Source of the DNA: Rhytidiadelphus loreus
Taxonomy: Eukaryota; Streptophyta; Bryopsida; Hypnales; Hylocomiaceae
DNA length: 64,000 nt
NCBI GenBank assembly: GCA_947034895.1
Contig: OX344761.1
Span: forward strand, 72,849,839-72,913,838
Reading direction: 5' to 3'
A model generated the notes under the pieces. The model was not told the origin of the DNA and made no database searches. It worked only from the letters and a program-made list of their open reading frames with translations. Every line of letters starts with the position of its first letter. Within the stretch, counting starts at the first letter, position 1. Shown here piece after piece: positions 39,568-51,029 of the stretch. The translations under genes and the position numbers were made by a program.

Positions 39568-39900
39568 TTAGAGAAATTCTGGGGTCTCTAGAGGGCTGCC
39601 TCGTGGTGACAGACCAAGCTATTCCGAGCTTGGTCTATTACCCCGAAAAATGCCGCACCTTTGGTGTCAGCCAAGGTGAATATCTCAAAATCTGCTAATT
39701 TTTGCGATTTAAAAATATATATATTATTTCAGCCTGTAAAATTTTATTTTATTTTTTAGTCAATTTTTTATTCATTAATTTCGATTTCTATGTTGCTGCC
39801 ACTACAGATTCAGGCAGGTGGAAATAGGGGGGAAATGATTTTTTTTGCAAAAAAAATCCAAATTTTAGGGTCCCTTAAGAGCTGCGGAGCAACCTTCTTG
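39568..39900. mobile_element. Family D transposon ends, two in direct orientation
   Basis: CATTAGAGAAATTCTGGGGT at 39,566-39,585, followed by CTCTAGAGGGCTGCC, matches the family D end seen at 28,965 and 46,279. A second, weaker end of the same orientation (AAATTTTAGGGTCCCTTAAG) lies near 39,860. The expected inverted partner was not found, so the copy is truncated or nested. Confidence 0.4.
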
Positions 39901-41760
39901 ATAGAAGATGTTTAATCCATGGATCACCCATATTAACTAGTAGTGTATTTTGACCATTTTGTGCTATTTACTCTTGATGTGAATTGTAGATACAAAAATG
40001 ATTTTAAAAAAAATTGAGTTCAACTAATGAAATGAAGCTTATGAAGTGTAGTTTCTACTACTACTCGAAATTTTGGAAAAATTCGTAAATTTCAATAGTT
40101 TATAGCAATATGAACTTTGGACCTATAACAATGGTTTGTTGATTTTCTAATTTTAGAGTGACATGGTAACTTTGATTTATACCATGATGTTATTCACTAT
40201 AATATATATCTGTGGTGAAAACTTCAAATTTTTTGAGCATGTTGTCTATTTGATATGAATTTTCTTCAATTTTTTCTTTCAAAATTCACAATAATTTCAA
40301 ATTTTCTCCAAAAACTTTGAATTTTTTTTTACTTGTAGAAGACATAATTTTATCTCTGAAAAATAAATATAAATGTTTTTCATTCATGTCTAGTTGCAAA
40401 ATGGTACAAAGTGATGGTCAATGAGGCTTGACCTGGTCCCGTCCTTCTAGGATTAACCCCTAAAAGACTTTTCCATCCCATCAGGGCATTCTTGTGTTGA
40501 AATAATCCAAATTGTCCATGCAACAATCAATGGTTACTTGATTGGGCGATATCCACTTAATATAGATTTCAAGGAATCAAGTAATTTGACCACACTTATA
40601 ATTGATAACAAAAACATTAATGTCTTCCTAATTATACTCTAAAGTAAGATCTTCTTTATCTATAAAGTTCTCTAGTAAAAGTCATCAAACTTTTGTATCA
40701 TACTCATTGTGGATTCTAAGTACTGTAGTTTTATTTTAGTGACAAAGAATGTTTGAAGAAAATAAGAATCAACCTAATTTTTTTATAAATACATGTCAAA
40801 TGGACAAGCTTTTTCTACAAGTCAAAAAATAAACTTTCACAAAAGTTCAATATTGGTAATATAACTTATCATTTTCTACAATATGACATTTCTATAAGGC
40901 AAAATTTGATTGTTGTTAAAAATTGCTAAGTCACTAAACTTATCTTTTTTGACTTATTTTCTTCTATGACACAGCATTCTCACATGAAAAAATTAAACCT
41001 ATAATATTGAAGAATATGATTTCTTTAGTTGTTTAAGGTTACATTTTGAATCTCAATGACCCTTGGGCCAATGGGCAGAATGTTGGTACCAACAAGAAGC
41101 CCTCAAGAATGAGCTTTGTACTATACAATACCTATAGGGCAGGATCGGCAAAAAATAATTATGTTTAAGAATGCCAAAAATAAAATAAAATAAAATAAAA
41201 AATTGACAAATTTAATGAGCAAGTTGTTGTAAGAGAATAAAATTTCCGATGTAAGTCAAATCGTTCAAAGAACATCTACCATCAAGTGAATTTTTGATGA
41301 CAAACTAAAAGAAATTCTACACTAACATCTAAAAAGAATAAATGGTGGAGACGTTGTTTTTATATTGAAATTGATTGTTCCTTGTGAACCCTAAAAGGAT
41401 ATGGGATAATTTGAAGATTTATCTCAATCTTCAAATTATCCCACATGGATCGCTTTATCTCCTACCATCCAATTTGTATAAAGATCTAGTCTTCCTCACC
41501 CGCATGCACATCCAAGTAAGTGGTGATTGGATCTTTGTGGCGAACAATTTGGGTTTCTTTCAATATAATTTCGGATTTCCAAAATTTAAATTTTAAAATT
41601 CTAAATTTACTTTGGAAACTTTAATTAAATATTCAGCATTAAAGTGCCGACCTTGCCCATCACCTACGGTAGATGATTCCATGCTATTCCAACCTATGTT
41701 GAGGAAGAAGCTAAACTATGGCAAAAATACAATTGCAGCAACAATACAAGAGTGACAAGA
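39901..41760. other. AT-rich intergenic DNA
   Basis: No gene is supported. It contains the perfect hairpin at 41,402-41,443, listed separately. Confidence 0.5.
41402..41443. repeat. Perfect 18-bp hairpin
   Basis: TGGGATAATTTGAAGATT (41,402-41,419) is followed by a 6-nt loop TATCTC and the exact reverse complement (41,426-41,443). The arm is too short and too perfect for a typical plant microRNA precursor, so a recombination or replication origin is more likely. Confidence 0.85.
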
Positions 41761-41765
41761 CGTAC

Positions 41766-42058
41766 TAAGGTAGTCTGCCCTTAAAGTGACCATTTAAGTG
41801 CTGATTGCCTTTTGGGGGGAAGCTAAACTCCTTCAAAATAATTTTCAGTAAATTTTTGCAAGAAAAGAAATGGAATTAGCATCTAATCCAAGTCGTTTCA
41901 TATTTTTTGGACCTTCGTAGAATTAGCTACGATTTTTTGAAGTTAAAATGCAAAGGTAACTAAAAGCGACTGTCTCGTGAAATGTACACTTTCAATACAT
42001 TGAAGAAAACAAAATGTACCCGTACATCATGATCACTTTTAGAGCATAGACTACCTTG
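41766..42058. mobile_element. MITE family A, copy 3 (both ends intact)
   Basis: The left end TAAGGTAGTCTGCCCTTAAA and the right end, reversed, CAAGGTAGTCTATGCTCTAA form imperfect inverted repeats of about 30 bp around 293 bp without a reading frame. This is the copy that defines the family. Confidence 0.75.
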
Positions 42059-42109
42059 AATGGTTTCTAAAGTTTCCTATCCCACCGAAAATCGATTGTC
42101 CTCAAACTA

Positions 42110-42210
42110 AAGCCCCATGACCTACCGTCCTTGATGACATTGACATTCCGTCAAAGGTTGTTGTCAAACAATAATCCCATGACCTACCGTCCTTCACGAC
42201 ATGACGTTCC
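42110..42210. repeat. 63-bp direct duplication upstream of CHMP1
   Basis: CCCATGACCTACCGTCCTT occurs at about 42,113 and again at 42,176, each followed by a related GACATTGAC/GACATGACG block. It lies about 0.9 kb upstream of the CHMP1 start. Confidence 0.75.
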
Positions 42211-43054
42211 CACAAGGCTACGAACAGACGAATGGACGAACAGACACCAAACAGACTTCATCGATCATGTTTCATCGATTAGGGTTTTCACCCGCTCGCT
42301 CTCTTCCCGTTACTCCTTCCCGTTACGGCCCGTTGCAGAAGAAATTCTTCCCCCATCGCCATAGCCAGATGCCTTCCTCACCTCACCAATCCTTCCCTTG
42401 TTTCGCCAATCCCCTTCCTCACATCGTCGAGCACACTCCGTAGAAAAGATTTTTTGTATTTTGGCTTAGTTTTCCCAATTTTCTTGGTGAGGTTTTGGTT
42501 CTCGAATTTAGCCTAATTTATCATTGTCGGAGCTTGGTGAGTGGCGATCGTCGGTCTGTACGCGTGGTTGTGGTAAGGTGAACTTCACGATTGCGGTCTG
42601 TTTTTGCGTGTTCTTGGATGTAATAGATCAAGAGGCTCAAATTGGGACTCATTTTTCCTTTTTTGAAGCAGTTCTGAGTTGTTCAGATGGCGTTGTTCAA
42701 TTTTAGGTGATGTTTTGATGAACACGTGCAAGGTTCTTCACTGATTCTGGTGATTATTAAAATTTGGCTGCGTTTGAATTCTGTGATCTTCACAATCAAA
42801 TTATTGGTTTTATAGTCATGTGATGTTGGTACTTTAGGGTTTAGCGGTAGCGGATGTGCTCGCAAAAGGTTTGTGAGGGGGGTGGCAGAACTAGGGTTGT
42901 CGGAAGTCGGATTTTCGGGGGATTGTTAGGGTGGACGGATTGGCTCGTGCGGTGGATTCGTGTGCTGTGGACGAGAGGTGGAGCGTTTGATCCTCTCGTG
43001 GTCGTTTGTGCTGCCGTTCTGTCCTTGAAGCAGGTCGGTGAGGACGAAGCTGCG
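42211..43054 (+). promoter_or_regulatory. CHMP1 promoter and 5' leader, possible leader intron
   Basis: Unique, less AT-rich sequence. AGCTTG followed by GTGAGT near 42,536 looks like a splice donor, and TTGAAGCAG before GTCGG near 43,033 looks like an acceptor; if used, about 0.5 kb would be removed from the 5' UTR. The open frame that runs from 42,854 into CHMP1 has no family similarity before the CHMP1 methionine. Confidence 0.4.
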
Positions 43055-43669
43055 ATGGGGGGCAGCCAGGAGAAGCTTTTGAACCAAATTTTCCAGCTGA
43101 AGTTCACGGCGAAGACTTTAGTCCGACAAGCGAAGAAATGCGAGTCCGAAGAGAAGTCGGAGAAGCTGAAAGTGAAAAAAGCCATCGAGAAGGGGAACAT
43201 GGACGGGGCACGAATCTACGCCCAGAACGCCATCCGGAAACACAACGAGCAGCTGAATTACCTTCGACTCGCTTCTCGTCTGGATGCCGTCGTGGCCCGT
43301 CTAGGCACGCAGAGCAAAATGCAGACCATCACGAAGTCCATGGGGTCGATTGTGAAGGCGCTGGACAGTGCACTGGCAGTTGGGAACATGGAGAAGATCT
43401 CGCAAACCATGGATCAGTTCGAGAAGACGTTCGTGAACATGGAGGTGCAGTCCCAGTTCGTGGAGTCGGCTATGGCGGGGAGCACCAGCCTTTCCACGCC
43501 GGAAGATGATGTCAACTCGCTCATGCACCAAGTGGCCGATGACTATGGATTGGAGGTTTCTGTTGGTCTGCCGCAAGCGGCATCTCACAAGCCGATGAGT
43601 GATGCGGAGTCTACTGTGTCGGAAGATGACTTGAGCCGCAGATTAGCCGAGCTCAAAAGCAGGGGTTGA
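43055..43669 (+). CDS. CHMP1: ESCRT-III subunit CHMP1 (DID2/Vps46)
   Basis: Small ESCRT-III-associated protein that acts at multivesicular endosomes and recruits the Vps4/SKD1 ATPase to disassemble ESCRT-III; in plants CHMP1 is needed to sort plasma-membrane carriers such as PIN auxin transporters. The frame is 204 aa with no intron, matching the usual 203-204 aa. The start [20 protein letters not shown] is the family N-terminus; an upstream in-frame ATG at 42,854 would add 67 unrelated residues and was not used. Basic helix 1 (~5-45) is rich in Lys/Arg, and helices 2-4 carry [20 protein letters not shown]. The acidic C-terminal third ends [15 protein letters not shown], a MIM1 motif (L-RL--LK) that binds the Vps4 MIT domain. 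No defect is visible. Confidence 0.96.
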   Translation: MGGSQEKLLNQIFQLKFTAKTLVRQAKKCESEEKSEKLKVKKAIEKGNMDGARIYAQNAIRKHNEQLNYLRLASRLDAVVARLGTQSKMQTITKSMGSIVKALDSALAVGNMEKISQTMDQFEKTFVNMEVQSQFVESAMAGSTSLSTPEDDVNSLMHQVADDYGLEVSVGLPQAASHKPMSDAESTVSEDDLSRRLAELKSRG

Positions 43670-44570
43670 AGCCATCAGGTGACTTGTGCAAGTGAACTCT
43701 CAAAGTAAATTAGCTGTCCATTTGTGATATAGGAAGCTTGAATTGTAAATGTTTAATCTACTCCCTATATTCTATGTTCTTCGTAACATGATGCAGGGAC
43801 ACTTACAAGATCATATATGTCTCATTTGGATGTAAAAATCCTCTTTTTTGAGCGGCAGGTATGGATCTTAAACACGGTTTTTCATACATGCCGAAGTTCG
43901 GTTTTCTGCAGACATATTATGTAGCGCTACTGCCGAAGTTGGTTTCGTGAGATTGAATATCAGCTTAATTGCTAGAATAGTTAGGGCTTTGAGCTGCATG
44001 AAGGCCTTCGACCCTTTTGTTCTCAGGTACCCAGTCGAATTTGACCCATTTCTCGTAATTTCTGAGAGTCGGTTCGGGTCTGAGACCTGACAGATCTTAC
44101 TGCCTACAGCCTGTTGGTCTGATTTTTAACCCGTAAATGACGAAGAAACTCAAATTAGGCCTTAAGTTTGTTTAGCAGTTTTGAGTAGGTCATGTGGAGG
44201 TCATTCTATTGTCGAACTGTATTTGTTTCATGTCCTGGACATGCAATGTTCTTCTTTGATACTGGTGATATTTTTTCACTATGCATGCTCATATGTAATC
44301 AGATATGGATTTCTCATTCTACTGTAACGTAGATGTAGTATAATTTCGAGATTCTCGATGGACCATTGAAAAGCAAGGCCTCACTCACCCCAAGGACAGC
44401 TGGAAAGAGAAAGCCACTTCTGCACTTTTTTGAATGCTGTCAATCTGTCATCTCTCCAGAATTGGGCGTGGTCATGAGTGCAATGTGTAAGTTAAGTACT
44501 ACGCAGTCTTTATAACAACAGTTTCTATTATGATAATCCATTCTTCCAAAAATCCAGAACTTTAAATGTA
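43670..44570 (+). other. CHMP1 3' region
   Basis: Moderate composition suggests a 3' UTR of some hundred bases. No second gene is seen. GCCATCAG followed by GTGACT just after the stop codon could be a donor of a 3' UTR intron, but this is weak. Confidence 0.35.
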
Positions 44571-44574
44571 CTGA

Positions 44575-45760
44575 TATTATCCATACTTTGAATTAAGGCT
44601 GTTTGTTATGGTGAGATCTCTGGAACCGTGCGTCCCCCAGTCACGTTCTTGGTACTTGATGAGGAGGGGTGCATTGTAGCGTTTGCAATCTCGGGACTTT
44701 TTTTTTTGGCTTTCTAATGTCAGATTGCACCCCAAAAAAATGATCTAGCTAAAAAATGGATGAAATTGCCCAAAAAATTCAAATACAAAAAAATATCTTG
44801 GATGGAATTGCCAGATTGTGAATGAAAACCAAATTATAGAAATGTGATATGTGCTAATTTGATATTTTCTATCCAATATGTGGATGAATGTTGAAATTTG
44901 GAGCACCACTATAACACTTTATAGTGTCACTTTGGCACTTCTTAGAAATTGAAAAAAACAAACCCTAGTTTGCATATATGGTGTGAAAGTTATGGATTTT
45001 TGAGTTATTTTTGTTTTTGAAAAATTAGAAAATTACTTTTACTTCCTTTGAATTTTGGCAACAATATAAGGCACACTAGTAGTAATCAAGATGATCAAAT
45101 TTGAATGTTTGCAAAGTACGTGTGTTGTCTCTTTTGAGTAATCTGACATGTTGACAAATTAATACAAACTTACATTACTCATTGAACATTTTGATATGTA
45201 TATTTCTTTTGAAATGTTTGATTATCCCATATCTATATTTTTTTGAACCTCTTCAACGACAATCCATCTATGAAGTTAGGTTTTTTGGTTAGTTTAGTTG
45301 TTATTATAAGATTTCCTAGACTGTGAGTCTTCTAATTGCTTATTTAGTACCATTGGAAAGCTCTTTGTGAGAAGGGGTGCATAGGCTTTGTTTAGTGATG
45401 TTTGGATCTAGGATAGTAAAGATATTGAAGTTTGAAGTTTTTTTGAATTAAAAAATTAGAAAATTACTTTTACTTACATATTGGTTGTGACAATGACACA
45501 AGGCACAATAGTCCATACCTTAAGTTAGGTTGTTTTGTTTATTTGTTTGTTATGGTGAAATCTCTTAGACCATCCGTCCTGCAGTTGTGTCCTAAGTACC
45601 ATTGGACAGTTCTTTTTGAGAAAGGGTGCATAGACTTTGTTTCATGGCATTTGTACCTATGATGTGAAAGTTATTGAATTTTGATGTTTTTATGAATTAA
45701 AAAATTGCTTTTATTTTGGTTGTGGTGACAGCACAAGGAACACTAGTCAATATAAGATAA
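44575..45760. repeat. About 250-bp tandem repeat, three diverged units
   Basis: Units at about 44,580, 45,275 and 45,515 share TTAGG-TGTTT, TTATGGTGA-ATCTCT, TAGTACCATTGGA, AAGGGGTGCATAG-CTTTG, GTGAAAGTTAT and AATTAGAAAATTACTTTTA landmarks in the same order. The first unit is interrupted by about 0.4 kb of other AT-rich sequence. It has no coding capacity. Confidence 0.6.
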
Positions 45761-45954
45761 CAACTATATCTTGTATCTTGTATATATATCCATATATTGT
45801 ACAATAAAATTTTGTATTTTGTATCTCGTGTTTATATTTATTTTCATATATTGTATCATATTAATATTTTGTAGTAGAAATATATATCCATATATCATAT
45901 TCATATATATTGTGTATGTATTCTGAATATCATATCCATACAAAAGATTTTTTG

Positions 45955-46270
45955 TTTTTGTTTTTGGGATAGGTGGGCGAATTGAATGTTTTATTTTTTA
46001 TGGATACATTCCATATATTCCATGTATTGTATTTGTATCAAAGTGTTTTTGGTTTCAGTTTTGTTTTGGGGTGTGTGGGCAAATCAGATTTTTTATTTTT
46101 TAATTTAGTGTGTGCCAACCAATGATTGCCTCTTTTGAGTGCATATACCATATATTATATTTGTATTAAAGTATTTTTGGCTTTGGCTTTGGTTTTTTGG
46201 GGTGGTTCGGCAAATCAAATGTTTTATTTTTTAATTTAGTTAGGAGGCTAGGCAATGACTACCTCTTTTG
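45955..46270. repeat. About 105-130 bp tandem repeat, three units
   Basis: TTTTGGG...TGGGC-AAT-GAAT(G)TTTTATTTTTTA occurs near 45,965, 46,068 and 46,197; the last two also share TTTAGT, a CAATGA-T-CCTCTTTTGAG block and ATATTTGTATTAAAG before the unit. No gene. Confidence 0.6.
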
Positions 46271-46284
46271 AGCACATGCATTAA

Positions 46285-46638
46285 GAAAATTTTGAGGCCT
46301 CAAGAAGGCTGCAAGTTCAGACCCCCCTAGCAAAAAAAGTGCAATTGTAGAAAAAATTGGTATGAATGATGTAGCACTACTACTGCCACAACAGAGCTGC
46401 ATGAGTGCCACGGCACTGCCGCAGTTTTTAAAATTTTTAAAAATGGCAAACTGCGCAGTTTTTTAATTTTAATTTTTTTCAAGAAAAAAAAAGTTTTAAA
46501 AACAAAAAAATTCAAGAAAAGAAGAAGTTTTAAAAACATTTTTTTTTTGTTGAATTAAAAAAATAAAAAATCTTATTATTGCACTTCAACTACCGAAAAT
46601 AAATTGTTAATGGCCTTCTTGAGGCCTCAGATTTTTCC
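46285..46638. mobile_element. Tourist-like MITE, family D (354 bp)
   Basis: Inverted ends of about 30 bp: the left is GAAAATTTTGAGGCCTCAAG and the right, reversed, GGAAAAATCTGAGGCCTCAA. The element is flanked by TAA at 46,282-46,284 and 46,639-46,641, fitting the 3-bp TWA target duplication of PIF/Harbinger elements. The interior is A/T-rich and has no transposase. Confidence 0.7.
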
Positions 46639-46641
46639 TAA

Positions 46642-48811
46642 TGTGTACAATTCTATTTATCTTTACAACAAGTGCTAGTATTCAATATATCATATTTGTA
46701 TATTTGTATATGGGACATAGACACCACCTAGTTTGCTATTTGGGGGTCATAGTATTTAACTCAAATTTGAAATTTAATTGTGGAAACCAATATTTGTTCA
46801 ATTGTATGGAGTATAAGTTGCAAAGGATCTTTTTCGGCTTTCAATTGAAGTCTAGATTTTTGTCACCTTACATAATCTTAGTGAGGATGCTAAAATTAGT
46901 GTTGGTGATTCAATGGTGAAGCAAGTAGAGTTTGAGAAACCGTGTGTTAGAATAGAAATTCAAAAGCTGTCATAATTTAGGTATTATAAAGTCATAGGTA
47001 ACTATTATCAAAGTTGAGCCTTTGTCGGCTCAAGGTTGAGCCTGAAGATAAAGTTTTGTAGACAAAATCAGAAGAATGGAGGTCTCTTTCATGTATTGAA
47101 GACGGAAATATGTGTACAATTCTCAGTACAACTATATCCATCTTCTAGGTTTTGAATGTTTTTCAATGCTAAAATTGTGCGATATTCTAGGAGAGATCAT
47201 TCTTTTTAGTATTTAGATCATATTCATGAAGTCTAAATTGGATTTCATTTAAGGTTGCAAATTGACCTTTACAAATCCATACTAAAATGTACAGATTTTG
47301 AGTATGAGAACTTCGGATTTACATATACAATATAATGTCTAAAAGTACCTAACAAAGAAAACTTGGAATCTCCTTTGGGTTGTCAAGATGATCCTATAAA
47401 ACTAAGATAATTTATAATGGAGTAATAGGAATCACCCTCAAGTATTTATTTGAACACTTTTAGGTATAGTAACTTTGCTCCAAAATTATTACATTATGAA
47501 TGCTTGTAGGATAGAAAGATTTAGTTTTCAAGCATTTGTCCCAACATGTATTGTTATAGAATGAATATTGATCAATTGTCCATATGCATATTGAACATTT
47601 CTTTTGTTCTTCACTTGTGCATACCTCGATGTATACTCTCAATTTATAGGAATATGCACATCATTGTGTTTCTTCATAACATTATTAAGCAATAGTAATA
47701 AGGTGTCTTTGGAATTCATGCAATGGAAGGTAAATTTTTTACTAACAAGGAGAATTTTTTTTATGAAGAAGACCATTTCCAATTGGTGTAGGAATACATA
47801 CTTGTTTTCCATATTCCTTGACTACATGGTACCAACATAGTTCTTCAAATTACATGTTTGTTGAATTTTCAAAGTTGACTACTACAAAATATTTTATCCC
47901 TTTGTTTTTCATTAAGAGAACTTTTTTACCTTGTTGAATAATGTTAAGTTGAAGAAATAGGTAGGTTGAAATGATCAACAATGTCAACTTGAGTACTTGT
48001 GAATACATAAGCTTGCATTTAATATGAAGAGCATGGCCATGTCTCATAACTGTATCTTACTTTAGCATTATGGTTCCCTTCTTTTGAGGCTCATGATTGA
48101 GCAAGATTCAAACATTGAGGTAAAGGTTTGCCAATGTGAAAGCAGTAGCACAACCTTGTTATGAAAATAATAGCGCAGGCCGCCACTTACATGCTACTCC
48201 TCATAATCAAGGCTCTACTTTCAGATTACGTAGTTCAAAATCTTGTCTCCAAAATACTTGCCCTCGGTAGAATCTCAAGTCTCGCCACATTTTCTGAACC
48301 GAAAGCTCGCATAATGATACCCCTAAAGTGCATGCACAGAGGTTTTGGGGCAAGATAATTCTCACTGCAAGAGTACCATATTTCTCCGAACCTGGTGGTG
48401 CATTCGAAATGAATTGCATTTGCGAATACAACATCGACTGGTAGTTTACATAACGGTAATTAAGACACTCAATATTGATTTGAGTGCGTCACTGGTGCAA
48501 AATGTGAGGAACATACCAAGGCAGTCTGCCTGTGACTCATTCCCGGCGGGACGGTTTATCCGCAAAGCATTCAGGAAGTCCGGACGACCATATCCAGGGA
48601 TTGCTCAACAGTCGTACTTCGCCGAGAGTAGGTATGTAACCAAGCAATGTTTCAAGGGAGTGGTTTTGTAGTAGGTGAGGCAATCGATCCGATCTACTGA
48701 GATCTGATGAAGAGCAAATCTTCATTGTTCAATCGATGCAAATGATGAGTAGGCCTCACAGACGGCCCAACTGAACTAGATATGAGATCTTCTAGTATGC
48801 CTACAGCTTGC
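46642..48811. other. Intergenic DNA upstream of the lectin gene
   Basis: The left part is AT-rich and featureless. From about 48,100 composition becomes less AT-rich, and that part probably holds distal promoter sequence of the lectin gene. Frames at 48,161-48,725 on both strands are short, overlap and match nothing I know. Confidence 0.4.
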
Positions 48812-48817
48812 TATAAA
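48812..48817 (+). promoter_or_regulatory. Candidate TATA box of the lectin gene
   Basis: TATAAA within GCTATAAAGCC, 220 bp upstream of the lectin ATG. A start site about 30 bp downstream would give a 5' UTR of about 190 nt. Confidence 0.45.
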
Positions 48818-49036
48818 GCCAGTGGACTTCCAGAACTTGTGGAAACAGCAGTGTCGATTGCACTGAGGGAACCTGGCCGTGTCCTGCTTGGCATCAAAAG
48901 GAATGTCTCATCATGGCGTTTGACAAGACACTATCTGCAACCGTGGCTTTAGTTTGCTTACCGTAGGATCGATATCCTTGACTAGCTTTGAAGCAGAATT
49001 GTAGACTCTTGCAGACCGCTTTCAGTTAGATAGGCA

Positions 49037-50164
49037 ATGGCGAGAATAATACGCTGGCTGGTGCTTGTATTCATGACAGTCATCATGGTGGAGAATTGTC
49101 CAACGGTGGAAGCGCAACAGCTGGCCTTCAGCGACGACGTAACAATGGACTTTAGCACGGGCAGCATTGATGCGTCGAACATAATCACACAAGACTTTAT
49201 GAAGCTGCCCCTGGCAGGCAATTGCGGTCTCGCGGCGAAATTTGTCATTCCTCACGTCATCGACACCCCCACGATTAAGGGGACGTTCCGCACGACCTTC
49301 GAGTACCTAACATCACAGTGCACTGCAGAATTTAATAAGGAAATCAATTCATGCTCTACACTGAATTTAGCTTTCGCGGCATGCACAGGGTTAGCTCTCG
49401 ACCAGAGGATTAGTCACAGACCGTGGGGATCCTGCACCAACTCCAATTTCAGAGTCTCCTACCAGTGGGTTCCAAAGGCTACAACAAGCGCGACTTCAGC
49501 GCCAACGCCAACGTCAACCATAGCGCCAATGGCGACCACGGCGACGAGTCCGAGCATGACCACGGCATCGCTAAGTTCTTCATCCGGTAACCTCCTTCAG
49601 AGCCCGGTCTGCTTGGCCCATGGCCTTGGAGCAGCATCTAAGAATTCAACCAATCCAGAAGTTCTTGCAGCCATGCCAAAGGATATTCCATACCTGAACC
49701 GCATGGCCGCGAAAGGAGCAATGATGAGAGCATCCGCAGCCACTGGGGCGACCTGCGATTGGAGATTCTCCAACCTAGTCCCAGTTGCGTGGGATGGAAT
49801 TCAAAACGTCCTTTCGGTGGGGCAGACCTTGCAATCCTTTGACTCCAGATATATGTTCATCATGCAACAGGACTGCAATCTTGTGCTCTACAAGAAAGCG
49901 GCGGACGGCTCGATCGAGTGGCAAGGAAAATGGGCGACGTTCTCTCAATACAACGACCCGTTTAAATACAATTGCTCAATGGAGCTGCAAGCGAACGGTA
50001 ATCTGGTGGTGCGGGATCCGCAGGGTAATCCGCGATGGGAAAGCGGCGCCACCACATCGAATTTGTATTCCGTATCTATTGCCGTCCTCGGCTGTGGCAA
50101 CGTGATTGTGTTGGACATGACCTCGGGTCAAATTATCTGGGCAACTCACACTGGCCATTCCTAG
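49037..50164 (+). CDS. Secreted B-type mannose lectin with novel N-terminal domain
   Basis: 375 aa, intronless. Residues 1-26 are a signal peptide (hydrophobic LVLVFMTVIMV, likely cut after VEA). Residues ~28-147 form a domain that I do not recognise, with Cys63, 95, 106, 116 and 133, probably disulfide-linked. Residues 148-184 are a Ser/Thr/Ala/Pro-rich linker likely to be O-glycosylated. Residues ~255-372 are a bulb-type (GNA-like) lectin domain of the beta-prism II fold. One mannose-binding site is exact: Q277-x-D-x-N-x-V-x-Y285 (QQDCNLVLY). The second is degenerate (LQANGNLVVRD) and the third (VLGCGNVIVLD) has lost its polar residues, so probably one active site remains. There is no transmembrane segment, kinase domain or GPI signal, so a soluble extracellular protein is expected. 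A role in binding mannose glycans of microbes or cell walls follows from the family; the N-terminal role is unknown. Confidence 0.88.
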   Translation: MARIIRWLVLVFMTVIMVENCPTVEAQQLAFSDDVTMDFSTGSIDASNIITQDFMKLPLAGNCGLAAKFVIPHVIDTPTIKGTFRTTFEYLTSQCTAEFNKEINSCSTLNLAFAACTGLALDQRISHRPWGSCTNSNFRVSYQWVPKATTSATSAPTPTSTIAPMATTATSPSMTTASLSSSSGNLLQSPVCLAHGLGAASKNSTNPEVLAAMPKDIPYLNRMAAKGAMMRASAATGATCDWRFSNLVPVAWDGIQNVLSVGQTLQSFDSRYMFIMQQDCNLVLYKKAADGSIEWQGKWATFSQYNDPFKYNCSMELQANGNLVVRDPQGNPRWESGATTSNLYSVSIAVLGCGNVIVLDMTSGQIIWATHTGHS

Positions 50165-51025
50165 TTTTGGCCTCTCCTCTCCGAACGAAACGAAGGAACA
50201 ATTTTCATATCGAAGTGGAGCAGTTCAGGGACAAGAATTTTCTAATACAGTGTCTTAGGACTCTCTGTGATGCAACGTGACTCTTATGGATTTCGAAAAA
50301 GCAAAAAAATACCCTCTTCGATTATGGATCAGCAACGTCGAAGCCTATTGGATCCAGACAAATCCGAGACTAAATTGGAAAGTATAGCTAGATTCTTGCA
50401 GTTTATAAATACAACTAGCATAACCAGAACACATTCGTAAGCCTTGATTAGTACACGGGTGCAGATGCATAGCCTTGTCCAATGTCACGATAATAGCTTC
50501 AAGGGAACAGAATGCGAAGCATCGTATTAGTTGAATTCTTTATGCAAACCTGTATCACCGGAGGTGTCCCAGCCGCATGTTGTAGTCTTCCACCTCATGA
50601 ATACAGGTAAATCCAGAAACTACGGAATTGTTTCAGACATTTAGTTTTCATTCATTGTCTCTCTTCAAATTAGAATGACTTTTAAGGACACAAATCTGCG
50701 CAGATTGATCACTGATGTTTAATGAGTGAGACCGTCAATCAAAAGTTCAAGATCAGCATTCTTCAGGATTTTAACAATACCGACTATCCGCATGCATCTC
50801 AGGTCATGACAAGAATAAACGTGAACGTCTTGTCGAGGTTATCATTGTTGAAACTTAATTTGCATATTCAAGATGACTTCTGAAGCTTGGTTCTCATTTG
50901 TTATTGCAAAATGTAAAGCAAATTAGAAACAGCAGTCAATAGAAACTAACTACTTTAAACAGCTTTCGATAAGCTTTCAAAACACCTTCTCTCCTTGCCT
51001 ATTCCAGCAATATAAAACGTGAAGT
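50165..51025. other. Lectin 3' region and spacer
   Basis: The first few hundred bases are likely the lectin 3' UTR. No further gene or repeat was recognised. Confidence 0.4.
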
Positions 51026-51029
51026 ACAA

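Noticed and set aside
41402..41443. Perfect hairpin as a microRNA gene
   Set aside because: The stem is only 18 bp with a 6-nt loop; plant precursors need a longer stem around a ~21-nt duplex.
42854..43054. 67-residue N-terminal extension of CHMP1
   Set aside because: The extension has no family similarity, CHMP1 proteins begin at the MGGSQEK-type methionine, and the final length of 204 aa fits the family.
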